DNA of 54,817 nucleotides from Hyphomicrobiales bacterium. Lineage in GTDB: Bacteria; Pseudomonadota; Alphaproteobacteria; Rhizobiales; Aestuariivirgaceae. The position numbers and the translations under genes are program-made. Below are positions 17,581-27,906 of the stretch, piece after piece; position 1 is the first letter of the stretch, and every line of letters starts with the position of its first letter. The stretch covers positions 1 to 54,817 of the forward strand of contig JALXCV010000089.1 in NCBI GenBank assembly GCA_026990765.1. Reading direction: 5' to 3'. A model generated the notes under the pieces. The model worked only from the letters and a program-made list of their open reading frames with translations, did no database searches and was not told the DNA's origin.

Positions 17581-18507
17581 CAGTCCAGCTTTCATTCTTG
17601 CTGAAACTGATTTTTCAGACCTGAGAGCAAAACCGGGATCAGCTTCAATTCTGGCCAAGACAGATTGCAAAACTTCCGGGTCAACATATTGAGCAACTGA
17701 TTTTGCCTGGGAGCGCAAATAATCTGCAAGCGGGGCGCCGTTGCGGGTATCGTTTGGTTGTTGACTTGCCTGTCTGATCAGAAACAGTAGCCATTTTTCT
17801 GGTGCCTTGCCAAAATGACGAGCAACAATTTTTATGCTCTCGCGGGCAACATCAATACGCATGGACATGGTAATGCACTCATTATGCAGTCGTGATTTTG
17901 CCTGTAACCGGTCAATGAAACCTATACGGGATGGAAAGGCAAGAAATGCCCTGATCCAGTAATCATAGTCAAAAGCGGTTTTGAGTGAATTATCAAGCTG
18001 ACCAAGTGATGAATACATTTCCCTTGTGAAGAATACAGTTGGCTGGCAGATGAAACATCCATCGGCCAATTGATCAACCGGAGTATCGGGCAGTTTTGTC
18101 GGGTAAGGTGCGATGCTTTTTCCGTCAATATCAATGTGCTCACCATGGCCATAGAGCATGATAATATTTTCATTACTGGCAAAATCCTCAACAGCATGCG
18201 TGACAGCGCCGGGCGCATACAGATCATCTGAATTGAGCCACCCCAATATTGATCCCTTTGCCATTTTGAACCCCGTGTTAAGGGCTTCAGCCGGTCCAGT
18301 ATCGCGCGATGAGTGCCAGCTTAAGCGGTTGTCCATGACGGCCAGGTTCTGCACCAGGTCGCAGGTTGCATCACTTGATCCGCCATCGCAGATAATCAGT
18401 TCAATATTTTGATAGTCCTGTTGCAGGACACTGTTAATTGCAGCCTTGATAAATCTTGCCTGATTGAGTGTAGGCATGATGATCGAGACCAGGGGCGGGG
18501 CTGGCAT
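17548..18507 (-). CDS. Glycosyltransferase family 2 protein
   Basis: The 319-residue protein opens with VSIIMPTLNQARFIKAAINS and LIICDGGSSDAT, followed by ILGWLNSDDLYAPGAV with the metal-binding DD of GT-A enzymes. It matches the WcaA-like group of GT2. It is soluble, without membrane segments. It is the last gene of the long leftward cluster and overlaps the convergent GT4 gene by 33 bases. Donor sugar unknown; with GDP-fucose genes directly upstream, a fucosyl or related transfer is possible but not shown. Confidence 0.88.
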   Translation of the reverse strand: MPAPPLVSIIMPTLNQARFIKAAINSVLQQDYQNIELIICDGGSSDATCDLVQNLAVMDNRLSWHSSRDTGPAEALNTGFKMAKGSILGWLNSDDLYAPGAVTHAVEDFASNENIIMLYGHGEHIDIDGKSIAPYPTKLPDTPVDQLADGCFICQPTVFFTREMYSSLGQLDNSLKTAFDYDYWIRAFLAFPSRIGFIDRLQAKSRLHNECITMSMRIDVARESIKIVARHFGKAPEKWLLFLIRQASQQPNDTRNGAPLADYLRSQAKSVAQYVDPEVLQSVLARIEADPGFALRSEKSVSARMKAGLSAIRHYFQIG

Positions 18508-18510
18508 GCT

Positions 18511-19485
18511 CTAGCTCCGGTAATTGTTCTGGTTGTCCAGATACCACCTATAAGCGTTTGTCAGTCCGTCTTCCAATGAAATCGATGCCTGCCAGCCAAG
18601 TGCGGCAAGTCGTGATACATCCATAAGCTTGCGCATGGTGCCATCAGGTTTGGAAGCGTCAAAATTCAGATTACCAGTGAAACCGGTCACTTTGGCAAGA
18701 GTTTCAGCCAGTTCGCGGATAGTGCAGTCAATTCCGGTTCCAACATTGATATGTGACAGCATTGGTTGGGTATTGGCTTTATAGGTGACATTATCCAGAT
18801 CCATGACGAAAACACTGGCAGCTGCCATGTCATCAACATGTAAAAATTCACGCATGGGCTTGCCGCTGCCCCAGATTACCACTTCACTGTCACCATTTTG
18901 TACAGCTTCATGGAAACGGCGAAGCAGGGCGGGGATGACATGGGAGTTTTGCGGATGGAAATTATCCTGCGGTCCATACAGGTTTGTGGGCATTACCGAC
19001 CTGTAGTCACGTCCATATTGCCGGTTATAGCTTTCGCACAATTTGATGCCGGCAATTTTGGCTATGGCATATGGTTCATTGGTTTGCTCAAGCACGCCGG
19101 TGAGCAGGGCGTCTTCACGCATTGGCTGTTCGACTGCTTTGGGATATATGCATGATGATCCAAGAAAGAGCAGTTTTTGTATATTTGCCAGATGGGCTGA
19201 ATGGATGATATTGGCCTGGATCATCAAATTTTGATAGATGAATTCAGCAGGGTAGGTATTATTGGCATGAATGCCTCCCACCTTTGCGGCGGCCAGATAT
19301 ATCTGGTCGATTTGAGCATCAGCCATGAACTGGTGAACGGCTTTCTGGTCAAGAAGGTCTAGTTCATTGCGGGTACGGGTGATGATTTTAATATCACTGC
19401 TGGTCTGAAGCTGGCGAATAATTGCTGAACCAACCATACCGCGATGACCGGCAACAAATATTGTTTGCTGTTCTTGACCTGTCAT
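18511..19485 (-). CDS. fcl: GDP-L-fucose synthase
   Basis: The 324-residue protein is an extended SDR with [13 protein letters not shown] at the NADP site, the active-site YAIAK motif and the family segments [11 protein letters not shown] and [14 protein letters not shown]. It converts GDP-4-keto-6-deoxymannose to GDP-L-fucose (epimerase and reductase). The gene follows gmd after one base, the classic pairing. Length is normal. GDP-fucose is therefore a likely donor for the glycan made here. Confidence 0.95.
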   Translation of the reverse strand: MTGQEQQTIFVAGHRGMVGSAIIRQLQTSSDIKIITRTRNELDLLDQKAVHQFMADAQIDQIYLAAAKVGGIHANNTYPAEFIYQNLMIQANIIHSAHLANIQKLLFLGSSCIYPKAVEQPMREDALLTGVLEQTNEPYAIAKIAGIKLCESYNRQYGRDYRSVMPTNLYGPQDNFHPQNSHVIPALLRRFHEAVQNGDSEVVIWGSGKPMREFLHVDDMAAASVFVMDLDNVTYKANTQPMLSHINVGTGIDCTIRELAETLAKVTGFTGNLNFDASKPDGTMRKLMDVSRLAALGWQASISLEDGLTNAYRWYLDNQNNYRS

Positions 19486-19486
19486 A

Positions 19487-20605
19487 TCAGTTTTCCACAG
19501 CTACCGGCAATTCATAACCGTGCTGTTTCAACAAGGCATGGCGGCGGGCTTCATGCAGGTCGGTGCTGACCATTTCGGCGCACATTTCCTCAACAGTGAT
19601 TTCAGGAACCCAGCCCAGTTCCCGCTTGGCCTTGCCGGGATCACCCAGCAGGGTTTCAACTTCTGTGGGTCGGAAATAACGCGGGTCAACGGCTACCACA
19701 ACATCGCCGACTTTCAAAGCAGGTGCCTTGTTGCCTTCAATTGACTCAATGATACCTTTTTCATCCACCCCCTTGCCTTCAAACCTGATTGTCAGACCAA
19801 GTTCCCTTGCGGCCATGATGAAAAATTCACGCACTGAAATCTGCCTGCCAGTGGCGATGACAAAGTCCTGCGGCTGGTCCTGTTGCAGCATCATCCATTG
19901 CATGCGGACATAATCATGGGCATGTCCCCAGTCGCGCAACGCATCCATATTGCCCATATAAAGACATTTTTCCAACCCCTGGGCAATGTTGCTCAGACCA
20001 CGGGTGATTTTGCGGGTGACGAATGTTTCACCGCGGCGCGGGCTTTCATGGTTGAACAGGATACCGTTACAGGCATAAATGCCATAGGCTTCGCGATAGT
20101 TAATCGTAATCCAGTAGGCATAAAGCTTGGCTGCGGCATAGGGGCTGCGCGGATAGAAAGGGGTGGTTTCGCGTTGTGGTGTTTCTTGTACTTCGCCGAA
20201 CAGTTCAGATGTTGATGCCTGATAGAACCGGGTTTTGTTTTCCAGACCTAACAGCCTGATTGCCTCCAGCAGCCTGAGAGTACCCATTCCAACTACATCG
20301 GCAGTATATTCAGGAGCTTCAAAGCTTACTGCAACATGGGACTGGGCGGCCAGATTATAGACTTCATCCGGCTCAATCTCCTTGATTATCCGGGTCAGAT
20401 TCGAACTGTCAGTCATATCGCCATAATGCAGGATGAAGCGCTGATGGTCGACATGCGGGTCCTGATAAATATGATCTATACGCTGAGTGTTGAGTGATGA
20501 TGCCCGGCGTTTTATACCATGAACCTCATAGCCTTTTTCCAACAGAAACTCGACAAGATAGGAGCCGTCCTGCCCGGTCGTTCCTGTGATCAGTGCTTTT
20601 TTCAT
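19487..20605 (-). CDS. gmd: GDP-mannose 4,6-dehydratase
   Basis: The 372-residue protein begins [16 protein letters not shown] and contains [33 protein letters not shown], and [10 protein letters not shown] with the catalytic Tyr and Lys; all are typical of GMD. It makes GDP-4-keto-6-deoxymannose from GDP-mannose, which the manC product at the other end of the cluster supplies. ATG at 20605 has AGGGAA upstream; the frame extends to 20638 without support. Confidence 0.96.
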   Translation of the reverse strand: MKKALITGTTGQDGSYLVEFLLEKGYEVHGIKRRASSLNTQRIDHIYQDPHVDHQRFILHYGDMTDSSNLTRIIKEIEPDEVYNLAAQSHVAVSFEAPEYTADVVGMGTLRLLEAIRLLGLENKTRFYQASTSELFGEVQETPQRETTPFYPRSPYAAAKLYAYWITINYREAYGIYACNGILFNHESPRRGETFVTRKITRGLSNIAQGLEKCLYMGNMDALRDWGHAHDYVRMQWMMLQQDQPQDFVIATGRQISVREFFIMAARELGLTIRFEGKGVDEKGIIESIEGNKAPALKVGDVVVAVDPRYFRPTEVETLLGDPGKAKRELGWVPEITVEEMCAEMVSTDLHEARRHALLKQHGYELPVAVEN

Positions 20606-20699
20606 ACATATTCCCTTTATGCGGTTCGCTGCCGGCAAAAATTAAACCAGATGGTTGCATCCATTCATTGTCTCAGGCAGTTTACCGATAATATATGGC

Positions 20700-23600
20700 T
20701 TATTTTGCCACCCATTTCTGCAATTGATCAATAGTGTCAATATTGGTTATGTTCAGCCTGTTGGCTGCCATTAATGCGTTGCCTGCATACATGTCAAGCT
20801 TGTACAGATCATACAGATGTAAATATATGCCCATGGCAGTTGAATAATCGCCATTTCTAAATAGTCGATTTGCGGTTCCGATGTTGAATTCTGAATCAGC
20901 CAGCCGGTTGCGGATGCTCACTGGAGTTTCGATAATGTGGAAGCCTTCAATCTGTAATTGAGCGCTGGGACCTTCATTGTCCATTACATCAAGCTGGATC
21001 TTGAGCTTTTCATGTTCATCCTTGAACTTTTTGAACAGTTTTATCGGTTTTTTCTCATCTTTTGCCAATTTTATCAGCTGTGATGTACCTTCATATTTGT
21101 CGGTTCCATAGCGTCCAAGGCTGACATTAATGCTCATGGCACGATCGGCGCATAAGGTGATACCGGCAAGAAATTCACTTTCGCGGATCAATGGTCCGAC
21201 ATCAAATGCTGCGGCCCATAATTTCTGGGGATCATCATTATGGGTATAGTGCCACAGGCCATGTGATATGGATGAAAAATGGTTGCCGGGATCGATGGTT
21301 ATCTTGTCTGAATCCGGCTTGTTGATGCCAACTGCTGCAGCTTTTTGTGATGGCACAGCGGCAGTTGGCATGGCAGATGTCTTGCCTGTTGTCTGCCTGT
21401 TAACTTTCAGTACTTTGGCGATTGCCTGCTTGAGTGCAGCTTCTCCCGGATCAGTTTTGAATGCCAGCAGATTGCCCCAGCCATTTTCATCTTCAAGTTT
21501 GCAGGGATATTTTTTCAATCCATACCAGTCATGGGTAATCCCATAACGAATAATCGGATGCCATTCACTGACATAAACCACATAACCGCGATCAGTTAGA
21601 TATTTGCATATGTCCTGCCAGCTGTGACCCAGATGTCTGGTTTTGGCATCTTCAAACTCACATTCGATGATGTCCGGCTTCATTGTGTCCCATGGAACAC
21701 CCTTGAGTACGCCAAAATCGTAACCCTCAACATCGATTTTCAGAAAATCAATATGATCAATTTGCTTGTCACGAATGATATTGGCAACGGTTGTAACTTC
21801 GACTGTGGCTACCTGTTTATGAGTATCCCTGAAGGCCAGCATACCGGAAATGCCGGTGCTTTCTTCAGAGGAATAAAAGGCCTTGCCGGTCTCTTCATGC
21901 TCACCGACGGCTCTTGGATCTATGGAGACATTTTTAACATTTTTGAAGCTGTTGACCAGTTTTTTGCGATTTTCCGGGTCAGGCTCGTAGCAGCAGACTT
22001 TCCAGTTCTTTTTTGCAAATGGACGGGCACTGCCTCCAAAATGAGCGCCTACATCCACCATTATGCGGTTTGCATGATTATCAAAAAGGTGAAAGACCAT
22101 ATCGGTTTCATCGATATTTGCATGGTCTTCACGGCTGAATGTTTCCAGCGATAAAGCTTCAGTCATCTTGTTGGCCGGTTGTTCAATTGCCGGTTTGCCC
22201 AGAGCCTGTTCCAATGTCTGTCTCGGGAATAATTCCAGAGCACCACCCACAGTAGCATTTATGATTTGTCTGCCATCATCCTTGAAGGCCTTGTCAGCCA
22301 GTTTATACATTGCTTCCATCATGTCAACATCGGCCGCCTGCCAGTCCTTGCCGCGGAAGTAATCGGCATTGAAATGATTGTCATCGGCATCATTAGAATT
22401 GACGACCTTTCCTTCCTCTATGCCCTCTTTTTGCCGGTAGGAGTGATCAAAGCCGATCATGATTACTTTTCGATATCCAAGGCCGTAAGCCAGGTGCATG
22501 TTAAAGAAGGTTACTGTGTGCCGCCATGACATGTTCTTGAACATGTCGGTCGAGAACTCGGCATATCCAACAGCGTCGACAAAATGGGTGTTTTCGCTTT
22601 CATTAAGACAATAGGCTGTCCAGTAGGGCAGGATTTTTTCAACACCCTGAAGACGGTTTATGTGCTGGGCTGACTGCTCGGCCACAAGATAATTGACCAC
22701 CGTGTAATAGGTGGCATGCTCAAGCACTTCATTGCTCAGGAAAATATTATTTGAAACAATAACATCCTGACCTTTCAGGAGCGCCAGATTGGTTTTATTG
22801 AGGCTGGGGCCATTGCCGACAATTATGCAAGTATCGGATTTGCGTTTGGCTATTGCCTGGCGCAGAAAGTCATGTGATTTGGCAATCTGGGCATTTTTCC
22901 AGTCAACATCAAAGGCCCAGCGTTTTGACCCCACCGTATAAGAGACATGACCCTTTTCCCATTCCTGATCAAGCGGAATGGTTTTGCATGGTGTTGACTG
23001 GCCGATACCCAGACGCTTCATCTCGCGCAAAGTATCGCCATAACCCTTTTCAGATGCTTTTGACTGCAACAAAGCATATGTTTCAGCCCCGGTATTATAA
23101 GCTCTTAGCAGTTCACTATAATGTTGCTCGATTTTGTCAGGATCGGATATTTGCTGGTTTTGGGCATGTGCCAGAACCCCGTCAAACCCTTCAGCCAAAT
23201 ATTCTGCATAACGGCGCAGCCAGACATGGTTGGCATAGCCGAATTGTTCAATCAGCATGTCACAGACATCAAGATAGCTTTTGTCGCGTTCGCCATAGGT
23301 TTTGTTGGAAGTATGGAAACTGGCGCGAGCCAGATTTTCATCCAGAAATGCAAATTTTATTCCCTGTTTGACGCAGCGGATCCAATATTCGTAATCCATG
23401 CAGAAATGCCGGTGCGGGGTTAACAGGCCAACTTTTTCCACCACTTCACGGCGCATAAACAGGGCCGGTTGCAAAATTCCGTCTTCCTGCTGGAAACGCC
23501 AGGGCAGGGTTTCAGGGTTCTTGTTGATATAGACATCACGCAGCTTCTTGCCGTGCTCATCAACAAATATGCCCCGCCCGTAAACAATGTCCGGTTTGTC

Positions 23601-24962
23601 TGGCTGGGCAAATCTTTTTGCCACCTTTTCGAAAACTGTATTGTCAAAATAAAAATCATCAGAATTCAGCCAGGCAATAATATCGCCTTTTACCCGTTGA
23701 AACCCCTTGTTGATGGCATCAGACTGGCCCTCATCTTTTTCCGCAATCAGGGTGACACCGGCAAAGCTTTTGGCAATCTCGCGACTATTGTCGCTGGAGC
23801 CGGGGTCAAATACAAAATGCTCAATCGGCTTCAGGGTTTGCTGCTGGGCGGAATTTAGACATTCAGCAAGAAAATCAGCCTGGTTGAAGCTGGGAGTAAT
23901 CACAGAAAATGACAGTGATGACGAATTGGGCATATGGTTTCCTTCAAGCTTGCTCCAGATTTTCTGCAGGCGGTTATTCTGATCTGATGTCAGTGGCAAC
24001 CTGTCAAAAAATGATTTTGCTTCTTTCCATTGTTGTTGTGTAAAGGCAATGTTCATTTCCTGGGCCAAACCGGCGGTATTAATCAGGAAATCAATTAAAT
24101 AACCGGAGATTACGGTGTTTTCAGGGATTTTTACAATATCATCAGGGCTGAAACAGCCATGGTCTAAAAGCTCCTGCATCAGGGTAATGAATGGCAGGGA
24201 AAAATAGGTGGCGTCCCTTTGTTTGACATCAGACATGAAATTCATTTCTGTTGCCTTGTTGCCAAGTTCGGCTTTCTTTTCTTCCATGGTTGCGGTGCGG
24301 TGGCAGATCAGCGGGCGACCAATCAGCAGGGTGGGGCTGTCATGAAAGCCCTGTGCCATCATTCCCAGTTGGGGATACATGGTCCCCATATATTTGTCCG
24401 GTGAAATGTTCAGAAACTTTTCGCGTTCAAAAATATTTACCGTGATGAAGCCGATTACGCTGATCAGTCCCCATCTGAGGCAGAATTCACGCAGGCCTGA
24501 ATATTCAATATTCCTGTCAGCCGGGGTGCGCATCCAGTTGTCGCTCAGCATGGTATCCAGGCTTTTGTTTCTGCGGGTGCGGTTCAGAACAAAAAAAGAG
24601 TATTTTCCCTGCTGAAGAAATGACATGATTGTCGACAGGGAATCATCTTCTTCAAGAAAGTCATCATCACCGAATATCCACAGATATTTACCGGTGCAGT
24701 TGCGGGTGCAGTTGATAAGATTGCGCTCCAGGCCGATATTTTCCCGATTGGGGTCAAACTGGATAAAGCTGTAACGGTTGGCAAAGTCTTTGGCTATTTG
24801 CGGTGTATTGTCGGTTGATTTGTCATCGGTTATGATGATCTCGATCAGATTCTCATATTTGCCGACTATTTGTTCAACAAATCTTTGAAGTGAATAAGCA
24901 AGTTCATCGGGTCGATTGTATGAAGGAATTGCAATGCTGAGCAATGGGGTCTGCTGGTTCAT
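20700..24962 (-). CDS. Giant glycan protein: GT2 + GT2 + DUF115/GT42-like + FkbM methyltransferase + C-terminal domains
   Basis: The 1420-residue protein has at least four catalytic-type domains in one frame. Residues 1-230: GT2 (LLSIAIPSYNRP, FGDDDFLEEDD). Residues 350-560: second GT2 (FSVITPSFNQADFL, IIAWLNSDDFYFD). Residues 685-915: a DUF115-like domain with CIIVGNGPSLNKTNL. Residues 940-1170: FkbM-type methyltransferase (MVDVGAHFGG, FLKIDVEGYDFGVLKG). Residues 1225-1350 look like a beta-rich domain, and the last 70 resemble a short helical repeat. No membrane segment or signal is seen, so it is cytoplasmic. It may build and methylate one glycan unit, keeping successive steps on one chain (inference). 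The DUF115 part is paralogous to the gene at 36542. Confidence 0.87.
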   Translation of the reverse strand: MNQQTPLLSIAIPSYNRPDELAYSLQRFVEQIVGKYENLIEIIITDDKSTDNTPQIAKDFANRYSFIQFDPNRENIGLERNLINCTRNCTGKYLWIFGDDDFLEEDDSLSTIMSFLQQGKYSFFVLNRTRRNKSLDTMLSDNWMRTPADRNIEYSGLREFCLRWGLISVIGFITVNIFEREKFLNISPDKYMGTMYPQLGMMAQGFHDSPTLLIGRPLICHRTATMEEKKAELGNKATEMNFMSDVKQRDATYFSLPFITLMQELLDHGCFSPDDIVKIPENTVISGYLIDFLINTAGLAQEMNIAFTQQQWKEAKSFFDRLPLTSDQNNRLQKIWSKLEGNHMPNSSSLSFSVITPSFNQADFLAECLNSAQQQTLKPIEHFVFDPGSSDNSREIAKSFAGVTLIAEKDEGQSDAINKGFQRVKGDIIAWLNSDDFYFDNTVFEKVAKRFAQPDKPDIVYGRGIFVDEHGKKLRDVYINKNPETLPWRFQQEDGILQPALFMRREVVEKVGLLTPHRHFCMDYEYWIRCVKQGIKFAFLDENLARASFHTSNKTYGERDKSYLDVCDMLIEQFGYANHVWLRRYAEYLAEGFDGVLAHAQNQQISDPDKIEQHYSELLRAYNTGAETYALLQSKASEKGYGDTLREMKRLGIGQSTPCKTIPLDQEWEKGHVSYTVGSKRWAFDVDWKNAQIAKSHDFLRQAIAKRKSDTCIIVGNGPSLNKTNLALLKGQDVIVSNNIFLSNEVLEHATYYTVVNYLVAEQSAQHINRLQGVEKILPYWTAYCLNESENTHFVDAVGYAEFSTDMFKNMSWRHTVTFFNMHLAYGLGYRKVIMIGFDHSYRQKEGIEEGKVVNSNDADDNHFNADYFRGKDWQAADVDMMEAMYKLADKAFKDDGRQIINATVGGALELFPRQTLEQALGKPAIEQPANKMTEALSLETFSREDHANIDETDMVFHLFDNHANRIMVDVGAHFGGSARPFAKKNWKVCCYEPDPENRKKLVNSFKNVKNVSIDPRAVGEHEETGKAFYSSEESTGISGMLAFRDTHKQVATVEVTTVANIIRDKQIDHIDFLKIDVEGYDFGVLKGVPWDTMKPDIIECEFEDAKTRHLGHSWQDICKYLTDRGYVVYVSEWHPIIRYGITHDWYGLKKYPCKLEDENGWGNLLAFKTDPGEAALKQAIAKVLKVNRQTTGKTSAMPTAAVPSQKAAAVGINKPDSDKITIDPGNHFSSISHGLWHYTHNDDPQKLWAAAFDVGPLIRESEFLAGITLCADRAMSINVSLGRYGTDKYEGTSQLIKLAKDEKKPIKLFKKFKDEHEKLKIQLDVMDNEGPSAQLQIEGFHIIETPVSIRNRLADSEFNIGTANRLFRNGDYSTAMGIYLHLYDLYKLDMYAGNALMAANRLNITNIDTIDQLQKWVAK

Positions 24963-25198
24963 TTGCTGTTGTTCTTATATTCACTGGTTTTTGTATTTTC
25001 TGCTGAAATGTTATCCATGATTTACCACATTTCCGCAAGGGAATTTATATGTTGAAAAAATGATGTTTTCGTTATTTGCGTGTAAGTGTTTTTTCATGTA
25101 ACTTTTTAATGCAAGGGTTGGATGGGCAAGCTTGAATGGATGGGAGTGGAACCAGTTTTATAAATGAAATATTTGATAAAAAATAATATTATACCGGT

Positions 25199-26092
25199 TT
25201 ATTGCATGTATATTTCAGATAAAGCACTTAGGAACTGGGGAAGAAAATTTTGATGAACACAAAACAGATCAGTGTGCCAAAAGCCATATTTCTCGATTGT
25301 TTCTGCCATGAAAGAACAATATCCTGCAAAATCTGATGGTCTGTTGATGACCGGTCCGCTAAATGCCTGGCGGCCTATGGAAAGATTGCGGATTTCATGC
25401 CTTGTCATGCCAAGTTTTTGCGGGGTAGGGTCATTGCGCAAGGGGATCATCATATAATCGGTGTCAAATATGCAATACCCCCTTTCATCCAGAAAATTCA
25501 AAAGTCTTATATCGCCGGTAAACTCGGTATGAATCAGATCTATTCCATATTGGTCGATTGTATTGCTGGCACCTCGAAGAACATTGAATTCGGTTCCCTG
25601 AACATCAATCTTCATTAACCGGACAGGTTCACTTACATGGTCATCAATTTTACAAACCTGAACTGTTTCGATATTTTCCTGATTATAGTTACTCAGTTTT
25701 TCTACCTGAACCAGAAATCCGACTGATGAATAACCGGTCATGCCCAGCCAGTTTTTTTCGGTTCCCTTTACAGTTGATGATACATGAAAAGCTCCATCAC
25801 CGGAAAAATCTGCGGCTGCTTTTGGCACGAGCTGCCAATTTGAATAATTCTGCAATGCCTGCCTGAAAAAGGGATGGTTTCCCGCAAATGGCTCAAACGC
25901 CAATACTCTGCCATAAGGGTTGGCCTGCAGCATCTTTTGGGTCATGACACCGGCTGCGGCTCCAATATCCAAAGACAGGCCGGGATTTATCTGTGACAGA
26001 ATTTTATAGGGTATTATTTCATCTATATCAGGCAGGAAGGATAACAGGCTGTTGATCTGACCTGATTTTTCCTGTGCATGACTGATATCCAT
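25199..26092 (-). CDS. FkbM family SAM-dependent methyltransferase
   Basis: The product is about 297 residues from ATG at 26092 (the frame reaches 26134). It has the SAM motif LSLDIGAAAG and VLAFEPFAGN, and the FkbM hallmark RLMKIDVQGTEFNVLRGA with IDLIHTEFTGD. FkbM-type enzymes O-methylate sugars or other hydroxyls. The start was chosen because its N-terminus (MDIS...INSLLSFLPDID) then matches that of the neighbouring broken copy (INSLLSYLPDMD). The two genes are a tandem duplication; this is the intact copy. Confidence 0.86.
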   Translation of the reverse strand: MDISHAQEKSGQINSLLSFLPDIDEIIPYKILSQINPGLSLDIGAAAGVMTQKMLQANPYGRVLAFEPFAGNHPFFRQALQNYSNWQLVPKAAADFSGDGAFHVSSTVKGTEKNWLGMTGYSSVGFLVQVEKLSNYNQENIETVQVCKIDDHVSEPVRLMKIDVQGTEFNVLRGASNTIDQYGIDLIHTEFTGDIRLLNFLDERGYCIFDTDYMMIPLRNDPTPQKLGMTRHEIRNLSIGRQAFSGPVINRPSDFAGYCSFMAETIEKYGFWHTDLFCVHQNFLPQFLSALSEIYMQ

Positions 26093-26141
26093 TTTATACC
26101 CGGTGTTGTGCTCAGTCTTTGTATCAAAGCCCATTGCTAAA

Positions 26142-26156
26142 CAGGTTTGAAACCTG
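26142..26156. repeat. Short palindrome between the two FkbM copies
   Basis: CAGGTTTGAAACCTG is a perfect 7-bp inverted repeat around one base, lying in the gap between the broken copy and the intact copy. It may form a small hairpin with a five-base loop in the transcript. No T-run follows that would make it a good terminator. Confidence 0.35.
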
Positions 26157-26164
26157 CATGAGCC

Positions 26165-27061
26165 TTATTTCCTTTTTAAATAGGCCTCTGAAATAGCATT
26201 TAGAAAAGTGGTCAGAAAACTATGGTGAACACAGTAAAGATCAGTGTGAAAGAAACCGTATTTTTCAATGGTATCAGCCATGAACCTGCAATATCCTTCA
26301 AAGTCTGATGGCCTGTTGACGATCGGACCCTCAATGGCTCTCTGGCCGGTGGAAAGATCAGCAAATTTATGTCTGATCATGCCAAGTTTTTCAGCAGTGG
26401 GTTCATTTCTTAAAGGGATCATCATATAATCAGTATCAAATATGGCGTATCCCATCTCGCTCATGAAATTCAATAGCCTGATATCACCAGTAAATTCTGT
26501 ATGAATTACACTTATACCATGGTTTTCGATGGTTGATTTGGCACCTTGCAAAACATTGAACTCTGTTCCCTGAACGTCAATTTTCATAAATTGCACATGT
26601 TCGTTGACATAGTCGTCAATTTTGCAAACCGGAACAGTATCGGTTTTTGCCGGATCGTAATTGTCGATTTTTTCAGCCGGAACCAGAAAACCAACAGAGG
26701 AATAGCCGGCTCTTTTTTGCCATTTGTCTTCGGTGCCTTTTACAGTTGAAGAAACAAAAAATGCACCCTAGCCTGAAAAATCAGCAACAGCCTTTGGTAC
26801 AAGCTTCCAGTTGGGTAAATCTTGTAAAATGTCTTTTAAATGCGGTATGTTGCCAGCAAAAGGTTCGAAGGCAATTACTTCGCCTCCGGGATTGGCCAGT
26901 AACATCAACCTGGTAGCAAAACCAGCAGCTGCACCAACATCAAGAAACAGCCCCGGTTCGAATTGCGCCAATATTTCATAAGGCAGAATTGTATCCATGT
27001 CAGGCAGATAGGATAGCAAGGAGTTAATTTTATCAGTATTATTGTTGCTGTTGTTGATCAT
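26165..27061 (-). pseudogene. FkbM methyltransferase copy with one in-frame amber codon
   Basis: A frame of 298 codons homologous to the neighbouring FkbM gene is interrupted once, by TAG at 26768-26770 on the - strand. Upstream lies the SAM domain (FLDVGAAAGFATRL, VIAFEPFAGN, ending AVADFSG). Downstream, in the same frame, the homology resumes at once (GAFFVSSTVKGTE) and runs to the normal end, including FMKIDVQGTEFNVLQGA. The intact copy has Asp at the stop position. No other damage is visible, so inactivation is recent, or the stop is a sequencing error or is read through. Translation stopping at TAG would give a 97-residue fragment without the FkbM core. Confidence 0.85.
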
Positions 27062-27092
27062 TAATCATTTTCCTTAAACTTTATAATATCTA

Positions 27093-27872
27093 TCATGCCA
27101 TATCGCGATCTTTGAATTCTATCCAGTGACCTCGCCATCCTCTGGGGAAAAAGGAAACCGATTTTGCTCCAAACTGACCGGCCATGGTAACCAAACCACG
27201 TTTGGTGAAGTGAGTTACGTGTACATCTGCCAGATACAGGAATGTACCGGGTTCGCTGGCCGTATCCTCTTGTAGTAATTCCGGCCATGATTCTCTTTCA
27301 AAATATGGTACTGAAATATATACAGCTGACCCGTGACGCGAACAATAATCTGCTATCTCGCCGAATAATTGTCGAGGTTTGGCCAGGTGTTCAAATGTGG
27401 ATATGGAAATAATCAAGTCATATTTTTTGCTATTGGTATCCTGATCCCACATATCGCAAACCATAGGAATGTCAGGATAGGTTTGTTTACCTAATTCAAT
27501 CGCATGTTTGTTGGTGTCATAGCCAAGGACCTTCATCCCATATTCTTTTTGGGCAATATTCAGTAAAGTACCGGTTCCACAACCGATTTCCAGAATTGAT
27601 TTTATATCAGGGAATTTGTGTTTTACAGCTGCCAGGAAATTGCGTGCCCAACCTTCATTGCGTTCGCGTACATCAAGATGCCAATTGGCATCGCGGCGCT
27701 GCTTGTCATCATCTTCCATATATCCGACTGAATTGTTGAGTGAACCGCAATCCATACAGTAATATAAGGGAATATCCCGGTTAAGCACATTTGCACGAAC
27801 ATCGCGAAGATAGACTGTAAACTGCGAATCACAGACTGGGCAATTACTTTCGGCAAATTTCCTGATACTCAT
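27093..27872 (-). CDS. Class I SAM-dependent methyltransferase with N-terminal zinc-ribbon-like cysteines
   Basis: The 259-residue protein begins with two CxxC pairs (NCPVCDS and YYCMDCGS), a likely zinc-binding knuckle seen in many sugar C-methyltransferase-like and related proteins of glycan clusters. A SAM domain follows: ILEIGCGTGTLLNIAQ, VLGYDTN and DLIISISTFEHL. No C-terminal C-methyltransferase domain of the usual TylCIII/NovU length is present, so an O-methyl transfer on the glycan is more likely. AGGAG lies upstream of the ATG at a slightly long distance. Substrate unknown. Confidence 0.82.
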   Translation of the reverse strand: MSIRKFAESNCPVCDSQFTVYLRDVRANVLNRDIPLYYCMDCGSLNNSVGYMEDDDKQRRDANWHLDVRERNEGWARNFLAAVKHKFPDIKSILEIGCGTGTLLNIAQKEYGMKVLGYDTNKHAIELGKQTYPDIPMVCDMWDQDTNSKKYDLIISISTFEHLAKPRQLFGEIADYCSRHGSAVYISVPYFERESWPELLQEDTASEPGTFLYLADVHVTHFTKRGLVTMAGQFGAKSVSFFPRGWRGHWIEFKDRDMA

Positions 27873-27906
27873 AAAATCTGTTAACTCCTGTTGATTTATT
27901 TAGGCA

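Noticed and set aside
22853-23371. 172-residue rightward frame opposite the giant protein
   Set aside because: It is antisense to a strongly supported coding region and resembles no known protein.
26768-26770. Amber codon as programmed recoding (for example pyrrolysine)
   Set aside because: No recoding element or related genes are seen, and the paralogue has an ordinary Asp there; mutation or sequence error is simpler.
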